DNA from: Gaeumannomyces sp. JS-464
Lineage: Eukaryota; Ascomycota; Sordariomycetes; Magnaporthales; Magnaporthaceae
Assembly: GCA_002197995.1 (NCBI GenBank)
Contig: NGZR01000001.1
Coordinates: forward strand, 5,332,001 to 5,396,000
DNA: 64,000 nucleotides
Direction: 5' to 3'
Shown: positions 13,801-25,260 of the stretch, one piece after another
Position numbering within the stretch: the stretch's first letter is position 1
Layout of the letters: every line of letters begins with the position of its first letter
Notes under the pieces: model-generated
The model's database searches: none
Seen by the model: the letters and a program-made list of their open reading frames with translations, nothing else
Told to the model about the DNA's origin: nothing
Translations under genes and position numbers: made by a program

Positions 13801-14421
13801 GGAGGGACGCATGCTTCCTAGGAGTTGGCTGGAACTGAGGCACTGTTCGCCTCCGAGCTACCCAATTATTTAATTATCCTGAGATAGGAGCTGGTACTGT
13901 ATACCTTCCCGAAAAGAACGTCTCCGAGCACCTGGCCACTGTGGATTGTCCCAAGGACGGATAGTCAAGCACCACCAATGTTAGCACGCTGGGCTGGACG
14001 GGGCTATCATCCACCCTCGTTCCGTTTGCGCCAGTGGATCTTCTCTCGTCGGGGCACGGCAATTCTGTGTTGGAGAAGACGGGTGTGGGGAAACTGGACT
14101 GGGCCGAGGGGATGACAGACGGCGGCCTCTAATCTAAAAAGTATGCGTTGGGGTGTCATCGCTGTTACTCTGAAATCGTCACCAGTTTTTTTTTTTTTTG
14201 CGAGGCTCGAAGCATGAGGTTTTCATCGTGTGAGAGGGGGAAAAAGGATAATATCAGCACGCCAGCCCAGTCTCCATGAAGCAGCAGACGTTACCCATCG
14301 CCGCCGAATAACTCCTGCGACACGCTACCAAGGACTGTAGAGTCGACTCTTGGGCCTTTTGTCCCCGACCAGACCCGCGAGAAAGAACCAACACCCTCTA
14401 CAGACCCGTCCACTCGACAGG
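10890..14421. other. Intergenic region
   Basis: About 3.5 kb with no recognised gene. Short open frames on both strands (for instance 11891-12214 plus, 11952-12410 minus) lack domains and splice logic. Several short T or A runs occur (12150, 14186). The last few hundred bases should carry the promoter of the AA8 gene. No transposon ends or terminal repeats were noticed. Confidence 0.5.
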
Positions 14422-15261
14422 ATGCGTTGGACCCCGAGCGCGCTATGGGCAGCAGCGGCCGCGATGGTGGGCATTGGTGCGTGCGGATACTCTGACATGG
14501 GACCGGACCTCACGTGCCCGGCCCCGACGAGAAGAAACAGGCCGGAACGACGCTAACAAATACGGGCGGCGAGGAGAGCAGACGGCGTAGCGGGCCAGAC
14601 GACGACCGTGGTGGACCGTGACACAGGCTTCACGTTCTCGTCGTACGTCGGGCGGTACAGCCTGGGCACCAACACGATCCAGCTACGGGTGGCGGTGCCG
14701 AGCGACGCGAGGGCGAACGAGGCCTACGACGCCGTGGTGCAGATCGTGGCGCCGCGCGAGGTTGGCTGGGTCGGCATGGCCTGGGGCGGGTCCATGACCT
14801 ATAACCCGCTGACGGTGGTGTACCCGAGCGGGCAGAACGTGGTGGTCTCGTCGCGGTGGGCAACGTAAGCGGGGCCCCGACGCAGCCTCCCCTCCCAACG
14901 GTATGCTGACCCTCGAGTTCCTTGTGCTCGCCTCTGCAGACAGCACTCGGCGCCTGCCATGTACCCGGGCGCGTCATACCAGGTCCTCAGGACGGGGACG
15001 CGCGCCAACGGCACGCACTGGCAGATAACGGCCAAGTGCAGCGGGTGCACCGCGTACCCGAGCCGCACCGGCGGCACGACCTACGTCCGCCCACAGGCCA
15101 TGAATCGGCTCGCGTTTGCGTCGTCCCGGCAGGCGCCGTCACAGCCGAGCTCCAACACCAGCGCCATCCCGTACCACGACGTCCACCAGTACTGGAACCA
15201 CGACTTCACGGCGGCTAGCAACGCCAACTTTGCCGCGCTCGTCCAGCGGAACCTAGGCTGA
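14422..15261 (+). CDS. Secreted AA8 iron-reductase / cellobiose-dehydrogenase-type cytochrome domain protein
   Basis: Stand-alone extracellular b-type haem domain like the cytochrome part of cellobiose dehydrogenase, without the flavin domain. In fungi such domains pass electrons to LPMOs or reduce ferric iron. Exons 14422-14476, 14582-14864 and 14940-15261 give 660 nt (219 aa). Intron 1 has a GTGCGT donor, a GCTAAC branch site about 25 bp before CAG, and joins the signal peptide (MRWTPSALWAAAAAMVGI) to the mature part. The domain shows DRDTGFTFSSYVG, GWVGMAWGGSM, VVSSRWAT and THWQITAKCSGC. By alignment from memory with Phanerochaete CDH, the axial haem ligands are Met90 (in GGSM) and His200 (in WNHDF). 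The protein stops soon after, so no cellulose-binding module or dehydrogenase is attached. No frame problem. Confidence 0.92.
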
Positions 15262-16049
15262 GGTAGTAAGAGACGTGAGCAGGGCGTGATGAAGAGGGAG
15301 ATTGACAGGATGCCAGGGGGCAGATTGGGAAAGTATATCGCAGGGGGAAAGGGGTAAACAACAGTGTATATAGCACTCGCAATAATGTCACGTTTTATGT
15401 GCAATCTGGTGCAAAGTCTGTAGGTGTCGCCGGCTTTGCGGGTGGCCCATGTTGCCAGGCGGGTTCATTCGAGCATCCTAGCGACATGGAAGGGCGCGAC
15501 TTGAGCGGCAACGGCTCGCCTCCCCATCTAGAGCAGTACTGGCTGCCGTCCAATGAGACTAATAAGAGGGCGTCTAGCCGGGGCGAAGAAGGCTCTCATT
15601 GAGGGGTATCCTTTTATAATAAGAATCCATGAAATCAAGGGTCGCGGCGATTGTCAATCTCAGCAATTGACGACACGCGCACTCCCGCTGTGGCCGAAGA
15701 TGGGAGAAGAGCACCGAAGCACAAAATTTCTCGCTAGATTAGTTCGACGCACGTGACGGGAGCACACACTCCAAACCCCACGTTTTGCTACCCCTCCAGC
15801 GACGTCATAGGAAGCTGTCGCAAAAATTTCCCCTGCGGCCTGGTGGGGTCGCTGCTGGTGCTGCCTGCTGCACGGTTTGCAACAGATAGAAGTCATTGAC
15901 CTTAGTTTATCAAAAGCGAAAGTCCCTTTTTCCACCTCGATTATTGTTGTCATCAGCACCACTCACTTGCCTTTCTCTCTTACGGGGGAGTGTGCGCTCT
16001 CGCCAGACTGTCACTTCCGCTGAAGCCGCATCTGACGCACAGCTGATCC
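15262..16049. other. Intergenic region before the TPR gene
   Basis: About 0.8 kb between two plus-strand genes; the 3' end of the AA8 gene and the promoter and leader of the TPR gene lie here. A pyrimidine-rich stretch at 15925-16020 precedes the start. No gene recognised. Confidence 0.6.
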
Positions 16050-19000
16050 ATGGCTGGCGACCTTTTTGCGCAGATCGCGGGCCGGCGAGTACATCGCCGT
16101 GCTGACCTCGGAGTCGGCACGCGTGCTGATCCGCGATCTTGTGAAGGACATCACAACTCCAGACAACACCCCGACGCCACAGGCCGCAGGACACGATGGA
16201 GGGACCTCTGCTCCTTCGCCAGCATCGGCCCAGATTGCCGCAGTTGGGTTGGCCGCTTTCAATGCGTTCTTGCAGCTAAACGTTACCGGCCCTGTACTCG
16301 AAGCTGTGCGCTCTGTTGAGGTTCTGTTTGAGAAGGAGGTTGGAGTTATTGTCTCGGCACTCGACGCCCACGGACAAACGGCTGGTGCGAAAGCCGGAGC
16401 CAACGCCCGCGCGCTCTGTCTCAAGTCGTTGGACGTGGATGGAGTCTCGGTTTACCCCTATATCCCAAGCATCGAGCTGTTCTGTCTGGCGCGGTACGCG
16501 CTCACCACGCGCCTCTCTGAACTAGGTGCTGAGCTCAAGGATGTGGCCGCCCGTGATGGCGGCGACCCTGCCCTGTCCAGCCTGCCGTGGCTGCGCCTGC
16601 GCGTTCTTGTTTGGCATCACAAGCTGTTCATCCAGCCTTCTCTGAGTTCAGGCTCCAGCTTCAACAGGGGCGCCCAATGGAGCGATGTACCTAGCCTGCA
16701 AGAGCAAATCCTCAAGTCGCTGGCCGATGCCGAGGAATCCATGTCAGCCTTGAACCAGCGTCAGAAAGCGCAGTTCCTTCTCGAGAAGTCCAATGTGTGC
16801 ATCATGCTAGGACTTGATGCAAAGGCTAAGCAGGCACTGGCTGAGGCCTCGGCGTCAACTGGGTTCGCATACGCGCTCTCTGGCGCTCTGGGGAAGCGCA
16901 CAAGGTTCCAGGAGAAAAGCACCAGCCAACTCGTTGTGCTAGCCAAGAGCGCGGCCGAGGGCGACGCTGCCAAGCCCCTGAGCGCACAATCTGCGCCAGA
17001 GTCCGTCCCGCTCAACGACGATACGCTACTAGAGCAGGTCGACTTTACCGACGCAAAATCCAAGGGCTCAGAAGGGGACTCTTCCAAGGAACAGGAGTCC
17101 GCCGGTGTTCCAGAAGCGCTGCGAGGAATGGCCCCAGATGACCAGCCGCACCTCTCTCCATTGGACCAGATCATACTCCTCGCTGAGGCCACTATCATGG
17201 ACGCCTTCTCGCCAACCGACTCGTTAACTTCGGAAGAAATCTTGCCTTTTGCTGAGCGAGTCGTCTCCGACACGTCGACGAACTGGCAGGTTTACACGCA
17301 TGCACTTCTCGTACGATCAAGGATCGAGATTCATCGAAGCCGGACAGTCGAACGAGGCGTACTGCAAATGCAGGCCGTGGTGGATCAGGTTATCGTCGAT
17401 ACAGAGACACCCACTCCCAGCGAAAGCATCAAGAAGAAAACGGATGGCAGCCAGGAGAACGGCGCCGACGAACACCCTCCAAAAGATTCTGCGCCGAGCA
17501 CAGAGATTACGGCTCCAGATGAGGCGAAGCCCGTACCAAACAAGCCTACCTCGTTCTTTCCAAAGGCGAAACCGTCGGAATCTGCCCCCGCCCATGTCCG
17601 ACTCCAGTTCATTCACACACTTTCCTCTCCGCCGCGCTGGCACTCGAGTCTGAGCTAGCCTTCGCATGGACCGGGGTCGGCTCTTTGGTCGCCGCACTCG
17701 ATATTTTCAAGCGCCTGCGTCTCTGGGCCGAAGTCTCTCTCTGCCTCGCAACAGCCGGCGCACAAGGCGAGGAGGACGATGCCGGACGCGGCTCGGGAAG
17801 CGAGGAGAAGGGCCGCGCTGTCCTGCGCTGGCGTCTCTTTCAGCCTACAGACTCTGTCGCAAATCCCGGACCCGGTCTGGAAGATCTTGACGTGGACGTG
17901 TCAGAGTTACGGTCATCGGCCTTCATGGGCCCCGAGAGGGACCCTCAGCCGTCGGAAGCCCCGCGCCTGTTCTGCATCCTCGGCGACATGGAGCAGGAGC
18001 CCGCGCACTACGAGAGGGCCTGGGAGCTGTCGGGGCGACGGTATGCGCGTGCACAGCGGTCACTAGGCGAGTACCACCTCCAGAAGCGCGACTGGGAGGC
18101 GGCTCGGGAGGCCTATATCAAGGCCACGACGGCCAACCGCCTCAGCCCGGAGATGTGGTCGCGTCTCGGCGATATCAACTTGCGCCTCGCGCGCTTTGCC
18201 GACGCAGCCGATGCTTTCCGACGTGCCATCGGCTCCGCAGGTGCAGTTGAGGGCGGAGAGGACGCCCGGACTTGGAGCAACCTCGGGAGCGCACTGTACA
18301 GCATGCACTGCGAGGCTGTGGACGAGGCCAAGAAGGAAAAGAATCAGGGCTCCGAGAGCGGTGCCAATGGCGAATCTGCAGTTGATACGGCCAAGAACGG
18401 AGGCGATGATGACGCTGACGTCGACCCCGCACTGGTCGCTGGCGCGAAGAGGGACCCGGCTGCACTGCTCACACAGTCGCTCGCGGCATACAAGCGAGGA
18501 GCCTCCATCGCGCACGACAACTGGCGCATCTGGGACAACGTCCTCACTCTGGCGGCGCGGACAAGACCCCCTGCGGTCAACGAGATATTGCCCGCTCTCC
18601 GGCAGATTGTGCGGATCCGCGCAACAGAAGATGCTCTCGATGTCGACGTACTGAAGCTACTGGTGGATCAGGTGCTCATGTCCGCGCCCAAGCCGGAGTC
18701 TACAGAAGGAGTGTATGAGCCTCCGCGCGGGTCACTGCAGAGGCAGGTCGTCGACTTCATCGAGGGGCCAGTGGTGCCGCTCATCACGGCCCGCTCGGAG
18801 CTCTGGGTGCTGGTCGGGCGCGAGCGGGCGTGGCGGCGCGACTACGCGGGCGCCATCGACGCGGCCGAGAAGGGGTGGCGCGCCGCCATCGGCGGTGGTG
18901 GCGTGGGGGTCTCCGGCGGCGGCGCCTCGACCCTCGCGGCGCCCTCGGCAGCCGCTGCTGCAGGCGATGCCCCCAAGCCCAGGGGCGACTGGCGCCTGGA

Positions 19001-19211
19001 GCGGGGCGCGTGGGACGAGGTGGTGGCGCGGACCGACGAGCTCGTGTCGGTGCTCGAGAACTACGGGCCGGACGTCGAGGCCGTCGGGGCCAGGTGGAGG
19101 GGCAAGGCGCGCACCGCCGTGCGTAGCGTTATGAGCAAGGCCAAGGAGAACTGGGAGGGCAGCGAAGGGTGGAAGGAGCTCGAGCGGTTGCTCGAGGGGC
19201 TTCAGTCGTAG
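16050..19211 (+). CDS. TTC27/Emw1-family TPR protein, two single-base frame breaks
   Basis: Homologue of human TTC27 and yeast Emw1 (YNL313C), an essential TPR protein linked to cell-wall integrity and recently to RNA/protein complex assembly. The ATG at 16050 reads MAGDLFAQIA, then the frame breaks at GGG 16079-16081; dropping one G gives MAGDLFAQIAAGEYIAVLTS, a sensible N-terminus. A second break at about 17641 lacks one base: SPPRWH must continue as LESELAFAWTGVGSLVAALD. The two corrections cancel, so 3162 nt encode 1053 aa without introns. The family core is clear: LFCILGDMEQEPAHYERAW, SGRRYARAQRSLGEYHL, then TPRs (EAYIKATTANRLSPEMWSRL, DAADAFRRAIG, ARTWSNLGSALY, NWRIWDNVLTLA). A frameshifted allele or sequencing error is possible; see findings. 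Confidence 0.9.
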
Positions 19212-19819
19212 GCTCTGGCACGCGGCTACCTATGGACACGCCCCGTCTCATTCCCCCGCGACATCAACATGTCTGCTAGCTGTGGTGGGTCACGAATGTC
19301 CACGCGTCGTGTGGGTACGACTGTGTGCTATTTCTCTTTTTTTGGCCAAAAAGCTAGAATGGAATCTGTCCAAGGGGCTTGTTTCTCATCCATTCCATGT
19401 GTTGCGAGAAACACGGCAGGCATGCGAGCTTTGAGACCCAGCCACCGCAAATTTCGTCTCCCCGACACCTCTTTGATGTCTCAGGCGATCCACCTCACGC
19501 CTGTGCTCTAGACATGAGAGAGGGCGTGTTTGCCAGTCCGCCTCGAGGATGGCCATGGGCCGTCGGGGTCGTCGTACATGATGAGGCCACCAAAGAGAAG
19601 CAAAGATTTAAGGGTCGTGATTCTCAATCTCCAGGGCGTGCATGTCCTGGCTCTGAGCTTCGGACGGACCCCGCGCAACGTTAGACCTCGTCTAAAAAGG
19701 CCAGGCGCGCTTGATATTATCCCACGTGCTACTTGACAAGCCAAGCAAGTTCTCGCCTTTGCTGACTGTTTCACTGGCGGGCTAATATCCCATATTGATG
19801 GCGTTTTAAGGCATATCGC

Positions 19820-19836
19820 CACACACACACACACAC
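19820..19836. repeat. CA dinucleotide microsatellite
   Basis: Uninterrupted CA repeat of 17 bases in intergenic DNA. Confidence 0.9.
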
Positions 19837-21150
19837 GACACGACCTAAATTGATTTTTTTCTTCCTCCTAGTGCATACCGTCAACGGCGATCCCGTGGAC
19901 GATTGTGGCGAAACCGAAGGCCCTCGGCCTCCGCGGTCGATAGACACACCGAAGGGGAGGTGGTGATATCAACACGGCGCTAGATAGGTATGGGGCAGGC
20001 TTGTTCGTTCTTGACGGTATCACGATCGCAGATGTGGTACCAAAACTACCACCACACGACGAGGTGGGCCAGAACCTCATCGCTAAGGGCCTTGCCAGTC
20101 ACACCGCCGCCGCAGGGAAAGTAGCAGCGGTTCACACGGCGATGTATCACCGAAAAAAAAAGGAAGAAGGGACAGGGATGGGGGAGGGAGAGAGAACTAG
20201 CGAGGTACATGCAGACGCCACAGGGAACCGGCGCCGCCAATGAGATGGCCGCGCAGCCGAGAGACCCGGACGGGTTCGCGTGGCGGCCAGGCGGGGCGCC
20301 TCGCCTTCTCGTCCAGAGGTTTCAGATGGGGTCGGTCGGTCCATCTCTGTGTGTGCGTGTGTGCGCGTGTGTATCGCCGCCGCCAGCTACTGCAGGCGCC
20401 GGATGGAGCTAGAGCAAGCGAGCCTAATATCTGTGTGCTTAATTGCTAGGGGTGTAGATACCGAGTATGCCAGACCCGTGCAATCAGTCCACTTTGTTGG
20501 ACAGCGATGTAATCTACTGGCCGCTGGACGTGCTGCTCGAGGCATCTTCCCTGGGAGGCCAGCTGTCAGCGGCGGGGGCGGGCTGCGTGCGTGCCCAACA
20601 GCGCGTGATGGTGTAAATAAGTCCTGCCTGCTATATGTTTTGCGTGTGCATCGCCAACGTGTTTTTTATTTTTATTTTTTATTTTTTATGTTTCTTCTTG
20701 CCTGTGTGAGGTGTCAGGGCGTGCATCTGCGTGCAGCGTGTGCGTGTGCTGCGCGGTAACTGTACCCCTCCTATACCTGATACAACTGTAGCACTGGCAA
20801 GGCCATCTGGCCCCCCGCTTCTATAATAGCAAGCACCCTTTATACCTGTAAGTAGTTGGTTATACATAGTGTCCCACAAGAGGATGGCCAATCGCGAGCA
20901 TTCCTCTTGGGTTGGTGAGAAATTCCTTGTGCAGGTTTCTTGACCCCCTCCTCTCGACCGCCTCGCTCGCCCTATTCGCCCAGCCTCCCATGCCTCAGCT
21001 GCCTCGCAGGGATCTCCCTGAAACAGGCATCGCTCGAAATCCGCAACAGTCGATCCTCTTTCTCTTCTTTTGTCTGCCAAGAGCGTGTTTCTGCACGCTC
21101 CATCCTTCGGCACGTCGGAACGGGCGATCATCACGAACGTTTCTTTTATT

Positions 21151-21183
21151 TTTTGTTTGTTTGTTTGTTTGTTTGTTTGTTTA
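21151..21183. repeat. TTTG tetranucleotide microsatellite
   Basis: About seven tandem TTTG units flanked by T-rich sequence, in intergenic DNA. Confidence 0.9.
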
Positions 21184-22673
21184 TTGATCCTTTTTTTTTC
21201 TCCCTCTCGCTTGGTACTTCCCGATGCGGCATTATTTTCCCAGATCCATGTTGTTCACGCCGTTTTATGCCTTGGCAGCCGGACTCCGAAGTTCAACGAC
21301 CAAGAACGACGTGGGAAAGGCCCAAAAGAGAAAAGGAAGGATTCGGGACCTGCACGCGGTGTTTGAGCGGTCCCGAAGCCGCTGGCGGGCCCACTGACAG
21401 GCTTACCGCAGCCTTTACGTTCTCACGGGCTTAGAAACTCATATGCATTCTTAGCTACCTAGGCACATGGCAGTGAGAAGAGGTTACCTAGTCGTCCCTC
21501 AAAGAGTCAAGTCATGGCGGTAAAGTGCGCTCAGTGTATTATGCAAACGGACGATGAGATCCGTGACGGAAAAAATCGTAGTTGACCGTGACTATGGGAA
21601 GGATCGGTCCTCAAGATAGATCTACGCCTTGATGATTTTACGTCGGCCGGGCTGATAAACATGCCAGAAGCGCCAGTGGGCCGCTCGGGCTTGTTACAGT
21701 AAGCGTGCTATTTTACTCCCATCCAGAGATGCGTGTATGTGAGATCCCACGTGTGACATCCCGCCTGCCCCTTTGTCCTCCATCGTTTCCAGTGCCTCAC
21801 GCGAAAGTTAGAGACAGCGTCTTGGCAAAACGACCGAATGCCATGAGGGAGATATCCAGGTTCTTGGAAAATGGGGAGGACACAGCGTGGAGAGACACTG
21901 TCACCGGGTAGCCACGGGCGCTCTTCTTCCTCGTGAGAAATGGTGTCCGTAAATCAACGGCTTTGAGGGATTCAGTAAGTAAAGAACTTGGTTCTTTGCG
22001 GTTACTTCATTTAAGTTTCTGCGATGAATCACCAATCTTCCCATGAATTCTGGCCATCTCGCGTTAGATCATCATGGGCATTAGTTAACCCAATGCTAAA
22101 GCCCCGGGAGGAGAGGATGATGACAAACAGAGCGTTACGATGGCTGCTGGGGAAATTATCACACAGCGTCAGGTTCAACGCTTAGCAGCTTCATTAGCGA
22201 GATTGTGGTTTGTTTATGCGAGAAAAGGTAGGAAACATATTGTTGCCACTTTGACCGGGGTGAGTGCAATGAGGTAGTGCAGATAAGCAAGACGGAGACA
22301 GACAGGGAAATAACAAAGACGTCCTGGCCGCCTCGGTCGGGAAGTTGGAGTCTCGTGTATCTTGTCGCGGCTTCGGACATGATCAAAAAGTAGCCAGCCG
22401 TGACCCGATCTTTTGGTTGAACCACGGTCGTAACATGTCCCGCGACTAAGGAAACGCCGTGGCAGATCTCTTCCTTGTTGCTCAACGTGCGAGGTGATTT
22501 ATTCATCACGACCTCCTTGCTCTTCATTGGTATCCTTCCATTCGTTGCTCACTGATTCTATCTCCAGCACATAGACTGGCCGAGTCTTCGCCTACTTGAC
22601 TAGAGGCTTGTGACGTTTGTGATGGTTTGGCTATCCTCGTAGCTGTTGACTTCGCCGCCTCGCATCAACGTTG

Positions 22674-22696
22674 CCCCCCCCCCCCCCCCCCCCCCC
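22674..22696. repeat. Poly(C) tract, 23 bases
   Basis: Uninterrupted C run in gene-free DNA; length is likely unstable and hard to sequence. Confidence 0.95.
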
Positions 22697-25216
22697 GCGG
22701 TTTCGTTCGCACAAGACAAGGCTAGCACCGCCATGTAACCCCGTGAGCCCGAGTGACCAGCTAGATCCGTTAGGGGCGGGTTCACGAGAACACCTCCGCT
22801 CAAAAACATTCCCGCCAACCCGGGGCAGCCAACCAACGCTCGTACTTTCCCGTTCTCCCCCTTTTCCCTCTCTTGTTTCTCCCAGAGATGATGTGGGAAG
22901 CCGAGCCAGATTGGGGTCACAAAGAGGGGGGAGATAGAACCGGCCCCCGCCAATCCAGTCTCGTATACGGGTGACCGCTGTTCTCGCTCTCACATACTTT
23001 TTCTCTTTGTGTAAGAACTAAACGTGGGTAACCGGCGTACAAAGAAAGCGACGTAACGTCAACCTGTCGTGCCATCCTTTTGTGCGAATCGCCGTGATGC
23101 CATCTCTCGCCTCCTTTTGTTAACTGAGAGCGAATGCGAGGAGGGGATGGAGGAGGAAAGGGCCGTGTCGGCGACTCTGCTTGTCCGTCTGTTCCCGGGC
23201 TGGGCGGGCGGGAGCGGTGGAGATACGGCGGCGGTGGAGGGGTGTGCGGACGTAAGTAGCAAATTACAGGCCGCGGCTCCGCTCGCACGCGCGAGCATCC
23301 GATTTCCCTGCTTCCACCGTCTTGTGTGAGGGGTGAGTGTTGAAGAGACAAAAAAAAGGCTGACGGTGGAACAACTAGCCCGCAAAGGCGCTCTGGTGGA
23401 AGGGCAAGATATGCCGAGGCAGGGGCCGCCGTTTTCCGTCGAACAGCGCTGCCCCCAATCTATCCTTAGGCGAGTCGCATAAGTGAGGGCGCAACCGCAG
23501 CGATGCCGTGTAAACACCGGATGTTCGGGTTTCCTCGTGCAGGCGGGCAACCCTGCCCCCAAAGGGCGTGTTGATTGGAAAATCTAGGTCGTTGACCCTT
23601 GGATACAGACTTCGCCGCCCACCCTGTGCTGGCGAGGCCGAGCGCCACCGACGTCGGCTCCCGCTACGACCCATCGTCTTCCGACGCTGGGCCAAAGTCA
23701 GTCCGGCCCGCCCCTACCTTCTGGCCCACGCTGCAGTGATTCTGAGTGTGAAGAGAATCGGAACGGCTCAGAAAGGGCGGTGGTCAGCAGCGGTGACTAG
23801 CCGCCGCGGGAACCGATGGTCCTGTACCCTCTTCTCATGGACCGTCGTTGGTGGCACAGGTCGCGGCTATGGTGGTGGACGAGAGGAGATGGTGTGTAAC
23901 ACCGATCATAGTATCGTGACCGCGATTGAGGGATGCCATAGCACACCCGGACGGCCCTCGATCGAGTGTCGGCGGAGGACGCGGCGATGGGTTCTGGTCA
24001 GAAAGTCGGGATGGCTATCGTCTCTGCCAGGTCAGGATCAAATAGCAAGGTCTTGAAATAGCTCCCGTGTCGAATTAAGCATGAATATTAGAAATACCAG
24101 CAGCTCCATAAAGGCCATTTCTTAGAAAGGTGAAGAAAACCGTCTCTGGGGCCCTAGGTGCCGCAGGTAGGCTGCCCCTGTCGTGCAACGCTGCTCTTCT
24201 TTCGCGTCTTACGGACGTAACCAAGGCTAATCCCGATTCGAGAACCGAGGAGTGACGCCAGGGAGGAGTCGGCCCAAGGAATGTAATGCAGTGATATGGC
24301 CTCCAGGGCCATGACTGGATGAACGATCGCATTGCTGCAGGATCTCTGTCGGTATCTTCCCCATTCGCGATGGCGTGCGCCAGCGCCCGGATAGCCGCAG
24401 CTGTACACGTCTGTTGACTGGGTTTCCTTACAGCTCCTGGGCCGCATGCTGGGCCACCTGCTGAGCACGCTGTGTGAGTGGATTGACCGAGCTCATAATC
24501 AGCAAGATGCCATCTTGCAGTCGACCCGGGTGTGGGAATCGCATGAGTGCACACTGTCAGACGGCTGCATTACTCGTGGTTATGGGGCTGCAGACCTACT
24601 CCTTCCTCTTCCCTCTCTCTTCTCCAGCGGAGCTGGGTTGCCGGAGGAGCAGGAGGCAGTGAAGGCCCCATCCACGGATAGTGTCAAGGCATGCAGCCGG
24701 TACGGCCGTTGCTTCGCCGGAGTCCCGGTAGCCGGTATAAGTTTAGAACAACTTTAAGGGGTGATGACTTCTCTCGGCTGTTTGGGCAATCGGCCGGCCT
24801 GTTGCCGTTTCCCTTTTCGCAGACCAGATTGGAAAGTCATGCGAGGCCCCTCCTTCCAGCCTTTCTTGTTCTCTCGTCTCTTCTGATCGGCAGTCGAATC
24901 TCGGCCCTTGTGTCACAGCATGGCCTTGTGAACGGCGCCCCAAGGGGCACGTTGACGGCGCATTCTCTGTTGTTCTCGCACGCGGCGTGTTACAGCCAGC
25001 GGAGACGCATGCTCGAAAGTGCGATGTGCTAGGGAGACGAGGCATGGCGCCGTGTCATGTGGCGTAGCTGGTACTCAGCGCATGCGCGGTTCATCAGCAA
25101 TCGCTCTACTGTGGTGTTGTTGTTGCGGCGAGATCCTGAAAAAATCCGCTGTTCTCAAGGAGAACCAATTCCACTTCGGAGGCTTTGGGTATAGGGGAGC
25201 AATAACTGTCGATATG

Positions 25217-25256
<40 letters not shown>
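25217..25256. repeat. Poly(A) tract, 40 bases
   Basis: Uninterrupted A run in gene-free DNA. No target-site duplication or retroelement coding sequence was noticed beside it, so a retroposon tail is only one explanation. Confidence 0.95.

Positions 25257-25260
<4 letters not shown>

Larger units (their letters stand above)
19212..24060. other. Gene-free region, part 1
   Basis: No supportable gene. Contains a CA microsatellite (19820-19836), a TTTG microsatellite (about 21151-21183), a 23-base C run (22674-22696), and T-rich tracts near 20660-20690. Open frames present are short or low-complexity. 22159-22527 on the minus strand is open for 122 codons but shows nothing recognisable. Confidence 0.5.

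Noticed and set aside
22159..22527. 122-codon minus-strand open frame starting with ATG
   Set aside because: Nothing recognisable; no neighbouring exons and no support beyond length.
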